A DNA stretch of 64,000 bases from Nereocystis luetkeana (Eukaryota; Sar; Phaeophyceae; Laminariales; Laminariaceae). The stretch spans positions 8,428,988 through 8,492,987 of the forward strand of contig JARUPZ010000005.1 in the NCBI GenBank assembly GCA_031213475.1, given 5' to 3'. Position numbers and translations under genes: made by a program. Shown one piece after another: positions 25,501 to 38,900 of this stretch. The notes below the pieces were generated by a model. That model saw only the letters and a list, made by a program, of their open reading frames with translations. It had not been told where the DNA came from and searched no databases. The first letter of the stretch is position 1. Each line of letters opens with the position of its first letter.

Positions 25501-28500
25501 GACCTTCCCCCCAGGGGAGGCGTACCCCCGCTGCTTACACTACCGGTGCGAGACCCACCCGCGCTCATTCCGAGCACGCCTCCAGCGGAAGAGGAGCGAG
25601 AACCGTGCGATGGGGTGTTATCCGCGACGCTGCCGCTGTCTCCCCCCCTCAGCCCCCCTGACGACGGCGGCAGTCCGGAAATTTGCTGCTGCGGCGGCTG
25701 CTGCTGGTGGTGGTGATGGTGCGGGTGCTGCTGTGGCCCGTGGGGCGGGTTGGGCCCGTGGGAGGGTGGGTGGCGGGGGGAGATCTGACCTACAGTGGAC
25801 TGAGATGACTGCGACTGCGGTTGCGATAGAGACTGGTGGAGCGGGTGAGGGTGCGGCGGCGGCGGCTGCTGCTGCTGCTGCTGCGGTGGTCCCCCCTCCG
25901 GGTGGTCGATGTTGAACATGGACGGAGAGGCGCTGAACACGGACCAGTCCATGCCCTTACCGTCGTAGCCCCCCCCCATCTCCGCCTGCTGCCCGCCGCC
26001 CCCGCCACCACTCCCACCGCCACCGCCACCGCTCCCACCGCCCGCCCCCGCCGCAGCAGCAGAAGCAGCATGCTGAAGCTGCTGCTGCGCGAGCAACTCT
26101 TGCTGCACCATGGATGTCGGTGAAGCACGCTGCAGCTGCTGCTGCTGCTGCCTAGACAGGCCCTCGTACACCCCAGCTCCCGGGAACGCGCCGCCGGAAG
26201 CGCCGCCACCTGTCGCGCCGGGCAGACCACTAGGAGCGCCCGAGAAAGAAGGAGGTGGAGGCTGGGCGAGGCGTCCACCCCCCCCGCCGGAGAGGGCCGG
26301 TCCGGGTCCGGGACCCGCGCGTAGGCTGAACCGGTCTGGCGGTCCGTCGTCGTAGTCACCCATGCCGCTGATTCCACCCATACCTGCAGAAAAGGCACAC
26401 ACAAGAAATAATAAACACAAGAAAGAATAAAACAAGAGGGCGCCGAGACGAAGTGAAGGAGGGAGGGAAGCAAAGAGGTGCGATGACTATGGCGGAGGGG
26501 GAGGAAGGACGAGGACGAGGACGAGGGAAAGGGAAAGGGCAAACAAGAGGAACAAGTGGTGCCCAGATATGTAGGTCGGAGGAGGGGAGTGGCTATAGCT
26601 ATGACACGAAACCTTCCGGGGGCCCGATATTGCCGTACAACATGCATGGGACCCTCCACTACTTTCGAAACTGTTTTCTCGACAATGGGGAAGGTGTAAA
26701 CGCCGAGTGATGCATGCGTCTATCATGGGGAAGGACATCGTCCAGATTTTTCCAACGCCGCTGTTGTGGCAGTGTGTGCTCCCCTTGCCTCGGAGAAACT
26801 GGGATCCGAAATTCGTCCGAGCAGAGGGGGGGGGGGGGGGGCTTGTGTTCTCGCATCACACGTATGATAACGGTAGCCAACAGGACATTATACCGTAAAT
26901 ATTATGTTTCACGGGTCATGATCCAGCCAACGGGTCGGGTCAGGAGGTCTTCAAAGCCTCACGGGTCGGGTTCGGTCGGGTCCAAAGGTACTCAAAATCT
27001 CACGGGTTGAGTCGGGTCGGGCGCGGATCGGGTTAGGTGACCTCCATCCGACCCGACCCGCGAGCTTTGACCCGACCCGTGAACTGCCTTACGAATGAGG
27101 TCTTGTCAACCGTGTCGTGACACCCGCAGCAGCCCCCTGGCACCCTCCAATACATCGAGCAGCCCAGGATGGCTGCTTGATGTGGCCGATGCCGTACGAA
27201 TGTGTAAGATACACCAATCGTCAAAAAAAAAAAAAAAAAAAAAACGTTGTCCCTTTTTTTCGCCTCTTTAGTTTCATCGCGATTTCCATCCCAGCTCTCG
27301 ATTTGTACTGAGTACGTAAACAGTGTACCAATAATACTTCCAAGTTATCAGTTTAAGGAGGCTTTTACCCTCTGCGGCCTTCCGGACAAGCCGTCCGTGG
27401 CCACAGGTATCCCCCATCCCCCCCCCCAAAGGGATGCATGGTCAATGGTCAAATAACTAACTCGAGCAACAACCGAGTACGCCCCCCCCCCCCCCCCCTC
27501 CCCCCCCAAGTATACACACGTGTGGGTTCATTTTTATTGAGGCAGAGGGTTAATTCAGCATTTCCCTCCCACTGGTCAACGATTTTGGACCCATCGATCA
27601 ATCAAAGCCTCTGAAACAGGTCGCGTTGTCATCTGACGTTACATGGCATCGCACAGAAAGCTCACCTCCGAAGTTGACCGCCCCAGGAAAGTCCAGGAAG
27701 TTAGGGGGGTGCCCTCCCATCCCTCCAGCGTGCTCCGCGGACCGGCCGAAGGTGATCACGTCCTCGATCATGGCCACGCCGAGCCTCACGCTCTGAGGGA
27801 TACCGCTGACGATCACCTTCATCATCTTCTGGTTTATCACAACGTTCGCGCGGCTTTCCTCCTGCAAGAGAGGACCCAGGACAGAGGAAAAAACAAGACG
27901 TCCGTTTTATTAATAGGAACGAAACGAGAAGGGGTCGCCGGTGTATCGTCACCACGTTCGACCTCGGCTTCGCTAGCAAGTCGGGATATAGCGCGAACGA
28001 GAACACGACCGGTTTTTTTTTGCCACTTTTCTCACCACGACCGTTTTTTTGGCCGGTTTTCTCATCACTGACCGTTTTTTTTTTGCCGGTTTTCTCATCA
28101 CTGACCGTTTTTTTTTTGGCCGGTTTTCTCACCACGATCGTTTTTTTTTTTTGGCCGGTCTTCTCACCACGATCGTTTTTTCTGTGCGTTTTCTCACCGC
28201 GATCGGTTTTTCGCCGGCCTTCTCACCACGATCTTCGCTTTTCTGCCAGTTTTCTCACCACGACCGTTTTTTTGGCCGGTTTTCTCATCACTGACGGTTT
28301 TTTTTGGCCGGTCTTCTCACCACGATCGTTTTTTTTTTTTGGCCGGTCTTCTCACCACGATCGTTTTTTCTGTGCGTTTTCTCACCGCGATCGGTTTTTC
28401 GCCGGCCTTCTCACCACGATCTTCGCTTTTCTGACGGTTTTCTCACCACGATCGGTTTTTTGTCGGTTTTCTCACCACGATCGGTTTTTTGTCGGTTTTC

Positions 28501-31500
28501 TCACCGCGATCAGTCAGTCACCTTGTCGGTTTCACCACGATCGGTTTTCTTTTGTCGGGTTTCTCACCACCATCGGTTTCTTTGTCGGTTTCACCACGAT
28601 CGGTTTTTTTCCGTCGGGTTTCTCACGACGATCGTTTTTTTTTTGTCGGGTTTCTCACCACGATCGGTTGGCCGGCTATAGCTAGTTACGCCATGATCGG
28701 TTGGAAGTCGAGGACGAGCGATGAGAGGAACGACAAACGCGAGCGAAGAGTGAGAAAGAGACGGAAGAACAAAAAAAACACGTGTAGGAGGGCTTTTCGT
28801 GCGCCAATCGAATTGGGGATATATTTTGTCGTTCTTTTTGCCTGCTCTAAATTTACGTGTCTCACGTCTAATCTCACGATCGTCACACAGGCCAAACATT
28901 GGCGGATGGCAAACATAACGAGTAGAGATTCCCACCTATTCGACAATTGGTTGGAGGGTCAGGAATATGGTTGCTCTGATTGGCTTAGCGTCAGGATTAT
29001 GGTTGTTTTGACAGGCTTAGGGTAGGGGTAATCGCCATTCGTCTCGTACGCAAGAGTGTCAGCCAGTTTCTTGAATAAGCCGCAAGCAACCCTCAACACG
29101 ATAATAAGAGCAGTAACATGACCGGACAGTGAGACGCCACGCAAGCACCTCTTATGATAACTGCCCCAACTTCGGGGGGGGGGGGGGGGGGACAAATTAC
29201 ATGCATAATATGATGCGCACTTGACTTGGAAACCCTTCGAGGTCCGTGGAATTCCTTTTACAGGAAAAAAGTTTTTCGTCGAAGCTTGTATGATTGTTTT
29301 TACGACTGCAGCCTGGGTCATCCACACGCGCAATATCCGGGCTCCCGGAGTAAAATCTGTAACGTAAGGGGATGTGTCCGGACTGCAACTCAAGTCCTTT
29401 CAGTAACGCTGTCCCATTTTGGGGGGACAAAAGACGCACCTGGAAGGTTTGTTTGTCCCCGGATATGGGACTGCGGCCGTAAAAAGGTTGGGCGTGATGC
29501 ATGACATCTACAGCAAGCACAGCACTCGGTATAATCACCGAGCATGACGCTACTTACCGCTACACGTGAATAGAAAGCAGCCTCTTGGGATAAATTTCCC
29601 GAGACATTTTCTCTTAAACATAGGAGGGGCGAAGACAACTAAAATGGTGGGTGCGTTCGCTAGTCAGGGAAACCTCGTCGATACTTCATGTTTCCAACCC
29701 ACTCCATGACTTCTGAAGGCTTCAGATTTAGTCTTCCTCTGACTACCGTACTTCGCGCATGAGTCCACATCAAAACCGTACCTGCTACGTACGCAGCACT
29801 CGCAATTGGGAAGCATCACACACAGCTTGCGAATATGTGATGTTTCGACTAAATCCTCGATGCCCCAGCTGTTGTTTTTTTATTTCTACAAATATCTTTC
29901 CATACGTGAGACTCATCGCTCCGCGTTTGTACCCCCTCCATTGTCGAGCAAATCAGGTTCGAAGTTCGGCCGAGGGGGTGTGCTATCTTATCACCCGTGT
30001 GATATGTATATACCAGTATACGGTATCCCTCTTGCCGGTATTAGAAGCACCGTTTGCTCTCTAATGTAGACATCAAACGGAACTTATATTCCCGGTCAAC
30101 CCCGTTTAGGACTGCACTCTCGTTGTGCGGACGAAACCCTCGAAATTGGAGTCAGATTTAGGTGCATACATACGCACTGCGGTCACAAACTGGTTGAAGC
30201 GGTGTTACTGCATACTCTGCTGTCGCACGCGCACCCTAGCGCTGTACCAGGTACAACATATTGCCAGGAGACATATCAAGCAAGGAAAAATGTGTGCCGC
30301 CAAGGGTGAAGGTCCGATCGTTCCACACTAGAACCTAGTGCAGTAATTTGGTGTTCCGTGGAGGCGGTGCCAAGGAAACGTCGCTGTCGTCAAGGAGGGA
30401 GGGAAAGAGCGCTGTCTCCTGACATCTTTCTTTTTTGCTGCTGTACGAGCCGCTTCCCAACGCAAGATGAGGACCGCGCGCCCTTCTGGCTCTTAAGGTC
30501 GCTATGCCTGTGCCTCGAAGGTTGAAACAAGAACCCACCCAGAGTGATAATATTCAGGTCGCTATACCTGGCGCTTGCACTGCTTGCTGTATCGCACTTG
30601 ACGCAAAAACAAACTCCCGAGTGGTGACTATCTAGGCGCATTTAAGGTTAAAAAAAAAGTCCCAGGGGGTGATATTTAGGTCGCTACTCGTATATCTGAG
30701 CCGCGAAGGTGTTACCGTACCGAATTTGACGAAGAAGCCACACCCGGTGATCGTTATTTTTTCGCCGTTTTCTTTATTGCCCATGGTTTCCTGCGGTTGG
30801 GTGGTATATTTTATATACCATGTATCTCACAACCCCGGTGATACCCGTAGCGGACACGAAATATAGGGGTTGCGCGGCATTTACCACCGGGGGGTGGTAT
30901 CTACAGGAAGAAAAAGGTGGTATCTTGACGTCAAACACGGCAAGTAAAATATCCCCGGAAGGACAACGAAGCGACGTGATTCACGTGGCACACAAAAAAA
31001 CAACATTACACACACACACACACAATCGCAACGTACTCGTATGCTCAGCGCAAATATTCCGTGTACCGCTCTGATACGTACCAGGTAAGCATGCCGCTGG
31101 CCGGCCCCGTGGTTATGCCAGCATCGGCCAGTCCGGGCTGCCGACGTACACTCCTACCTACCGACGGGCATGTCCACTATCAACAGCCGACAACTACCAA
31201 AAACAGCACCCGAACTTAATGACGCAGAAGAGATCTCCGACAAAACTGCGAAACGAAACACGATACGACACAGCACAACAACACAACCCCAACACCGTAA
31301 AACACATTTGTAACCCCTTTTATGTTAAATGTAGTACTGCAGCCCCGTTTGGGGGACAAAACTACACGCCACTCATGACCGTCTGCATTGAATATTATTT
31401 ACGGGGGGGGCATAATAAACAGGACCTACGGCGCAGACAAAAACCTACATATTTCCTCACTTTTACCAACAATATTTGGTCTTGTTTTTACTGCTGTGGC

Positions 31501-34500
31501 CCCCCGTAATAGCATTGAGATGCACCCTATAATCCGAGACAGAGTGGAATACGAGACCCTGAGGGGTGGGTCCCCGACAACGGAACTGCAGCCCTAACCG
31601 CAACACCCCCCAACATGGACGGAATTTTCGAGACGAGTCTCCCCGAAACATGCCTCAAGGGGAAAAGGGGAGGGGGGTGGGGGGGGGCAGGCGCACACAA
31701 CCAAAAACGGTGACGTTGGGGTAAAACACATTTTTCAGGTTTTTCCACGAACTTATTACGCAATACGTAGGCTCTCATCGTTCGGCGTTACGCCCTCCCC
31801 TTATCGCCGATAAAATAACCAGCCTGGGGGGCTCCGTCCGGGGTGTGTGTGTGTGTGTGTAATCTTGCGTGTTTTATACTGTACCTGGTACATAACAAAA
31901 CACTGTAGGACTCGAGACAGCAGCGCACTGTAGCAGCGTCGATCGGCTCCCCACCTACGCACAGGTGGAACTGGAACACAATTACCACACGGAGCGGTTG
32001 GATGGAATACTAGCATGGGCGGTGCAACGCTCGTAGAGCAAAAATGGCGCACAAAGTTTGTGAACTCCCTCCCTCCCCCCCCTCGCCCACGCGTGGCATG
32101 CATGGCTTCCCCCCTTTCTTTCATCCCACTGCCGGTGCGCGCGCTCCGCGTCTGGCTACGTTAAGGCCGCACCTTGCATATTTAAAGTCGCTACACATTA
32201 TCAAGCGAGTCCCAAAAGGGTCGTCAACCCCTTTTAGGACTGCAGTCCCGTTTTGGGGACGAACCACTTGGACTTTGAGTGGATTGTCCCCAAAGGGAGA
32301 CTGCGGCACTAGAAGGGTTGACAGTGGGGGGGGCTACGCACAACAACAGGAGAGGCATGTCATGGGGGAAAAAAATATGACAGACGTCATGGGGAAAACC
32401 AAAAGCTGAAACACCCTTTCGTATCATGCGCTCTGGTAACCCAGACTGCTGAGAACGACGATGCAAGTACGAGTATGCTATGCGTAACACGCCTCAACGC
32501 CCATGATCCAGGGAGTCCACAGTGAAAACGAGCCACGGCCACGAGGAAACGAACACACAAACACCCCAACCTGGCCCTCCCAAAAGACACATCGCGAAGA
32601 AACTGTCTTTTTTTTTGTTCACGTAGCGCGCAAAAATAGAACTACAAACCGTGTAAACGCTTCCGCCACTATACCGCCGAAAAACGCGTCTACTAATGCA
32701 ACTTTTAGCTTACAAACTGCAAAAATGATCCTGCTCTTGCTTCCTGTTCTAATCCTTTAAGACGCCGTTACTACCATGCTATATAATTGTCGGAAGAGTG
32801 ATATATATGTGTGTCTTCTCTTTTTCAAGTCTTGAAAATCTTCCTTTCACAACTCCTACCAGGTAATAATTAACGACCGCACGAGCTCGTATATATACCC
32901 CCAGCGGTTCCAAACTATCCCACGTCTTGCGTGGATGAACGTTCGGAATGTTCCAATCTTCACAGGGGGTGTAATTCTTACGAGCCCTTCACTATTCATA
33001 GTACGTACCGCTCGTACCACCACTGTGAGATATAAATAGCGACGAAAACAATTATTGTGAGCAGCGTGGGCCGCCCAGCAAGCAGTGCGCGTGAATGGCG
33101 AGCACAGGATCATGACGCGCCCCGTGTGCCCTACGACTCCTTGCGCCCCCCCCAATCGCACAGAGCAGTGGGCATCGCTGGGCAATCGTCACCTTGTACC
33201 CGAAGCCGTCTCCTATCACGTGCGTCCCCCGAGGCAACTTTCGCCGCGCGTTTGCGTGTCCTGTGTGTTCCTTTTCATTAAACCGCGATCTCCACCCGTC
33301 GACATCGCATACACCCGGTATGATACACAGTTCTACTATTACGGGGGACCATAGTTAACAGGACCTATGGTATACATAAAAACCTCTATGTTTAACCATT
33401 TTTACTAACAATATTTGTTCCTGTTAACTATGGCCCCCCGTACTAAATAACTCCTTGGATTTTCGTTGGAAAACTTCACGAACCCCCCCCCCTTTTTTAA
33501 TCCTCGGCGGCTTGCTTCGTGCGGTATTCAACGTGTAACACCCCCGGTGACATATTGACGGCCGAGAAGCGATTAACCCTCATGTAGCACCTCACTCCCA
33601 GATGTGGGGACAGGGCACTCAATTTCCGAGTACTTTGTCCTCAAAATGGGACTGGGGTCCTAGAAGAGTCGAGAAAATGTACCCCCGGGTGTTGGTTTCC
33701 CAGGGGTGTGTGCTATCATCCGCGTTACAGATATATACATGTACGGTATACAACTCTTTGCATTTTCGTTGGAAACTTCAAGAAGCTCAGCAACCCCGGT
33801 TAACTTTTGCTTCTTTTGGTTGTTCATGCCGCATTTTTGTTTTGTCACTTTTCCCCTTTTCAACTCCCCATTTTTTTTGTCACTTTTCCCCTTTTCAGCT
33901 CCCCAACCCCCCCCCAAATATATATTATTATTATTATATATATATATATATATATATATCCCAACCCCCCCCCCCCCCAAATATATACGGTATTATAATA
34001 ATATATTTGGAGACCCAGAGATATCATGCCGATCAAACAAAAAACAACCACAAGTTTGGCCCATCAACTGCTGTGATATGTCTACCTACGCACACGAATG
34101 TCTTATGATAAGCGCGCAAGCAGTACCAGCAGCAGGACGAGCATGCCTCCTACGCCCCTGCCGGTTCAAAGAAGGTGCCCATACCAAAAACGACACTGTC
34201 TCCGGACAGCCCTCGACGAGATGCATCATCCAACGTTACCCTTGCGGCGCTGACACAAATTTTGCTGAGGAAGTATCGAGCTCGAAAAGTCGGTCCGGCG
34301 AGGGGGGGGGGGGGGGAAGGGGGGGGTTCACCCGCAGTATCACGGTAATACCCGGATGGATACGTCTCCTCGCAATGCATTATGCATGAAACCTGGTACC
34401 ATATACCTGGTACAGCAGTACCGGACACCCAAAGCATCAAGAAAACGATAAATAAAAAAGGCAGGCTCACGTTTGCAGGAAAACAAGAAATTCGGGAAGT

Positions 34501-35878
34501 CGCTATCCTCATCTCTGTGTCAGACGAACCCATTCTAAAACAAGAACGACCACCCTGGGCCAGCTTTCCTGTGTATTAGTCCTGCGTGCGTACAGCAGTT
34601 TGGAGACACCAACTACTACTGTAAACTATCAAGAGTAATATTATATGAGAGCCCAATCAAAAGCCGCCAACGCAGCTGTGATACGATCATAGTTTTTGTC
34701 GTCAACAACATGCACCACAGGAAACGCAAGGATTGAACCCTGGTACACTAACGTAACGTTCCCATGTCAAGGGAAATGAGTACATACAAGTAGTAATAGT
34801 ACAACTCCATGCTTGTACGTACTGCTGTACATCGATCACACCATGCTCGAACCTCCAGAGAGAGGGAAGGACGGGCACCGGGTAGTCATTTTCACAACAA
34901 GAACACCAACAAAACAAGATAAAAAGAGCATAAAGTCTTGCTCGTGGCCCCAAGCCGCCGCACATGCCCTCGACTGCCCCGCCTCGCCTCCGGGGGAGGC
35001 AAGCCGCCGGCCTCAGGTGGCACGGTCAAGGCATGCATCGATGCGGCCACGGGCAAGGTCACATCGCCGGTTGCCGGCGAGGTCAACTAAGGAGGCGGCA
35101 CAACTACAGACTGAACGAAAGAAAGAGCAGGTCTATTGATAGCATTTTCTTGCCCTCGAATAATAATTTCTTCTTTCCATTTCCAGCTGTGACACCTCGT
35201 GTCAACTGGCGTACATAGGTCCCAAAACTCGATGACCTTCTGGATAAACCGTGGGCAGTCAGTCGTCACGGGTGTCACTCCTTCCCCAAACCCCCCGGCG
35301 CGGGCATGCTTTCCTCTTCATCACGGAAAGGGTTCCGTGTCCCCACTGCCCGTCGATTTTCATCGGGTTTTGCTAACTCGCGCTCTCGCGCTCTTGCGCA
35401 TCGACGAGCGAAAATAAAAACGCGAAGCCTGTATTCATATATACCTGGTCTAGACGTATACCTCTTGGCGTTTTTTTTCAACCCGCCCGACAATAGTGTG
35501 CACAAAAAAAACACCTCGCGCACGCCAGCAAAGTGAAAAAAGCTGTAGCGTCACTCGTCGCCGACACTTGGCTACGTACACAGGACATGCTCGAGAAGGA
35601 ACGGTTGAACAACCAAAAGACACCAACCACACGGCAATGACGTTTGACACGAGGGACGACGTCGCCCCTTGAGAGCGGCCACGGTACAATTTTTCCTGGT
35701 GTACTCTGTGCGCTTCTGCTGGATCGCGGCGGAGGCTTGCCAGCACGCAAGAGCGAATGCATAAACATGCAGCACAATTTGGCACACGCGTCGTCTCCGC
35801 TGCTGCTTGCTATATATATATATATACCAGGTATATATTAGATACGCGCTTGCCGGGCCAAGGGGGGGATAGCGTGTA

Positions 35879-35919
<41 letters not shown>

Positions 35920-38900
35920 CACCAGGTATATGTATACTATCAAGGCTCGCGGAGACTTTCAGGCTCGTTTGGGATTCAACACAAGGCGACCGTTGCCGAT
36001 TCAGTGCCATCATTCATTAATACATGAGATATCGAACGTTTTTTATTGATAGTTGTGAAAAGTGTGCTGGAGCCTTCCCTCTGTCCATCTGTCCATAAGC
36101 ATCTCAATTAAGACAGCGGGGCAGCTGGCTGACTGTAGTAATTGTAGCCTGTTTAGTCTCGTGGCCACGAACGACTAACAAAGTGATACCTGGTAGGTTG
36201 ATGAGTTAATTGGAGAGAAACAACAACAACAACAACCACAACAACAACAACAACAACAACAACAACGGCTAATTACTCTACAACTAACTGCAGTTACGGG
36301 TGGCTGCTACCTGGTATTTAATACCAGGTACTAACATCTCTCATCCCTTAGAGCTGTACCCGTATCCAGGTATCACTTTTCTCTTTTCAGGCCGGTACCC
36401 AAGGAGAAACAAAAAAACAGGGACAAAGAAAAGAAGCGGACGTGGTTATAAACCAATCTCAGAACAGCACGACAACAAAATACGCCCCTTTAACGGGGTA
36501 ACCGTCTCCAGTCTCCAGGGCAATGTAAAAAAGTAAAATGCCAATCTCAAAAATCAACGATAAAGTGGGACGTTTCAATGGCTATCGTATCACAGATCAC
36601 TAAATATGCAGCCAAGCAAAGATGTCAGGAGACAGCACTTTCACCCCCTTCAAAGCCAGCAACTTTGCCTTGACATGCCTTGACTTGACACCAAACCACC
36701 ATTAACCCCTTTAGCACCGCACTCCCATATGTGGGGACAAAACACTCTAAATTTAAGTAGCTGTCCCCAAAACGGGTCCTAAGAGGGTTAATAGGGTTCA
36801 ATCTCGAACCCCCGGCCCTACACCCTCGACAGCGCATGTTTTCGCCTCGCTTGACATGTCCCCGGACATACTTGCCCGCCCAGTCTACGCCAAAAGCTGT
36901 CATACTGTCGTACCCTGGTAGACCATGCCATGGCATTCTTGCCCGTTGCCAGGACAGCCCTAAGCCGTCAAGCAGCCGTCAAAGTCGTCAAACAGCCGCC
37001 AAGCAGCCGCCAAACAACAACCCCGTATACTAAATCTAGTATTGTAAGACCTGCAATCCCATCATGAGGACAACTTACTTGGGAAATAGAGTCAGATATT
37101 ACATACCCGGTATATACCTGGTATATTTTACATACGCGCTCATTCATGTATACCTGCTACACATCATCAAGAGGGACCACAGACCGTGAATAGAACCTAC
37201 AGCCCACACAAAAACCTACCACACACTTTCCTATTTTTACTGACAACATTTGGTCCTGTTTACTATAGTCCCCCGTAATAGTACAACTCGGCACGAACCG
37301 ACGAAGGAAGGAAGGGCTCATGTCTCTTCGCGATGAAAAGGCGAGGCACGACGCGTACGAGAGGGACTTAAGACAAAGGAAGGGCGTCTACAGACACGCT
37401 GTTTCAGAAAAAGACATCCTGGCATTCCTTCAGGCATGTCTCGAAGGCATGGATGGGCCTACAGGGTCTCACGAAGGGTGAAGGAGGGAGAAAGAGCCTT
37501 CTTCGTGCCCCCTGAATCTGATCGGGGGGCCATAGCAAACAGGACCTACGGTAGACACAAAAACATGTGCCTACATATATATATACCTATTTTTACCAAC
37601 AATATTTGGTCCTGTTTACTAGGGTCCCCCGTAAACAGGAGGGAGAGAGAAAACAAGGCGTAGACAATAAATGGGATGATAACCGACAAACAACCGAAAA
37701 CAGCGCACTACTATCATAGTTAACAGGGATGATAGACCGTCAACTGGACTGGCATCTTCGAGGTCTAGCCAGCCATCACACCCAGCCAGGCCTTGGAGGA
37801 GAACCCACGCAGCCAGCCGAGGACACACAAAAGGGTCGACATCTTTCATCCCCCCGCCCACCCGTCTCGTCACAGCTCAAGATAAGACACGCTCCAACAA
37901 TTCCGGAGTGGACGGTGTACGACACCCGGCACATGCAAGCAAGTGCAACCTGTACGGGCGATACAAGCATAAAACTATTCATACCCTACATATACGTGCA
38001 CATACCTGGTAGCTGTCAAGGTACTACTTATGAATAGTATCATACCTACCGCTGTAAGTGCAGCCTGTGCTGCCTTCGAGCCCTGTTGGGCGGGGCATCA
38101 GGTCGTCTCGGCTGTATAGATGCTCGTCTCACCTTGATGCGCTTGATCGTGGACCCGCCGCGTCCGATAAGCAGGCCGATAAGGTGAGGCGGGCACTCTA
38201 TCATGTGGCTCGTCACCTTCGCCGAATCAAAACAATCAATCATCAACAAATCAAAGCACGGCCGCAGGCAGGCAGGCAAGCAAGCGCGCAAGCACACAGG
38301 ACGGGCAGTAGGAAGTCAAACCAAGGCAAAAACAGTACGGAGTCAAGCAGGCAAGACAAAGCAAGAATGAGTCGAAGCGGGCAACGATTACGTAACAAGC
38401 CAAAGCAGGCGGGCAGCCGGCAGGACACCAAGGAGGCAAAAGCAGGCAGCAGGACGTCAAGAGAACAGGCAGCAGAAGACAGCAGCAGCAGCAGCAAAAT
38501 ATTACCGAGCCACGACCCTGGCAGAGAGACAGAGAGAGACGCAAAAGGAACAATTACTTGCCAATCACCGGCAACAGCCAGCAGCGGCAGCAGCAGCAGG
38601 AGCAGCAGCAGCAGCAGTAGCAAACTGTTTGTTTCCCTTCTTTTTTGCCTCTCAAAGTACCAAAGAAGAAAACAACAACAGGCAACAACATCCGGGGGGA
38701 GAAAGAGGAAAGAGCCATCCATGCTCTACACGCGCGGTCTGATATTCGTCGCATGAGCGTTGCGCAATACCGGTGTATACTGCTGCTACTACTACTGCGG
38801 ACGGTGTGCCTTGCCGCCACAATGGCCGATGGTGTGATTCGCTCTACGGTGCAACGCGTGCATTATCTGATTGACCAGTCCTTACCCAAGAAAAGAGCGA

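Larger units (their letters stand above)
27862..38132 (-). other. intron 3 (10271 bp), splits KH2
   Basis: GT-AG intron between KRIK and EESR, matching the position of intron 1 in KH1. Contains four family A and about six B copies, D/E copies, AT microsatellites, a CAA repeat and the 28005-28672 minisatellite near its 3' end. Confidence 0.85.

Noticed and set aside
28020-28685. Open frame of 221 codons with repeated FSPRSFFF-like units
   Set aside because: Produced by the T-rich minisatellite in intron 3; other frames of the same repeat are equally open.
34710-34790. Minus-strand tRNA-like piece with stem TTCCC-TTGACAT-GGGAA and a GGGTTCAATCC motif
   Set aside because: A five-pair stem with a seven-base loop exists, but the T arm pairs poorly, the variable region is too long for that anticodon, and no D arm or acceptor stem was found; at best a relic.
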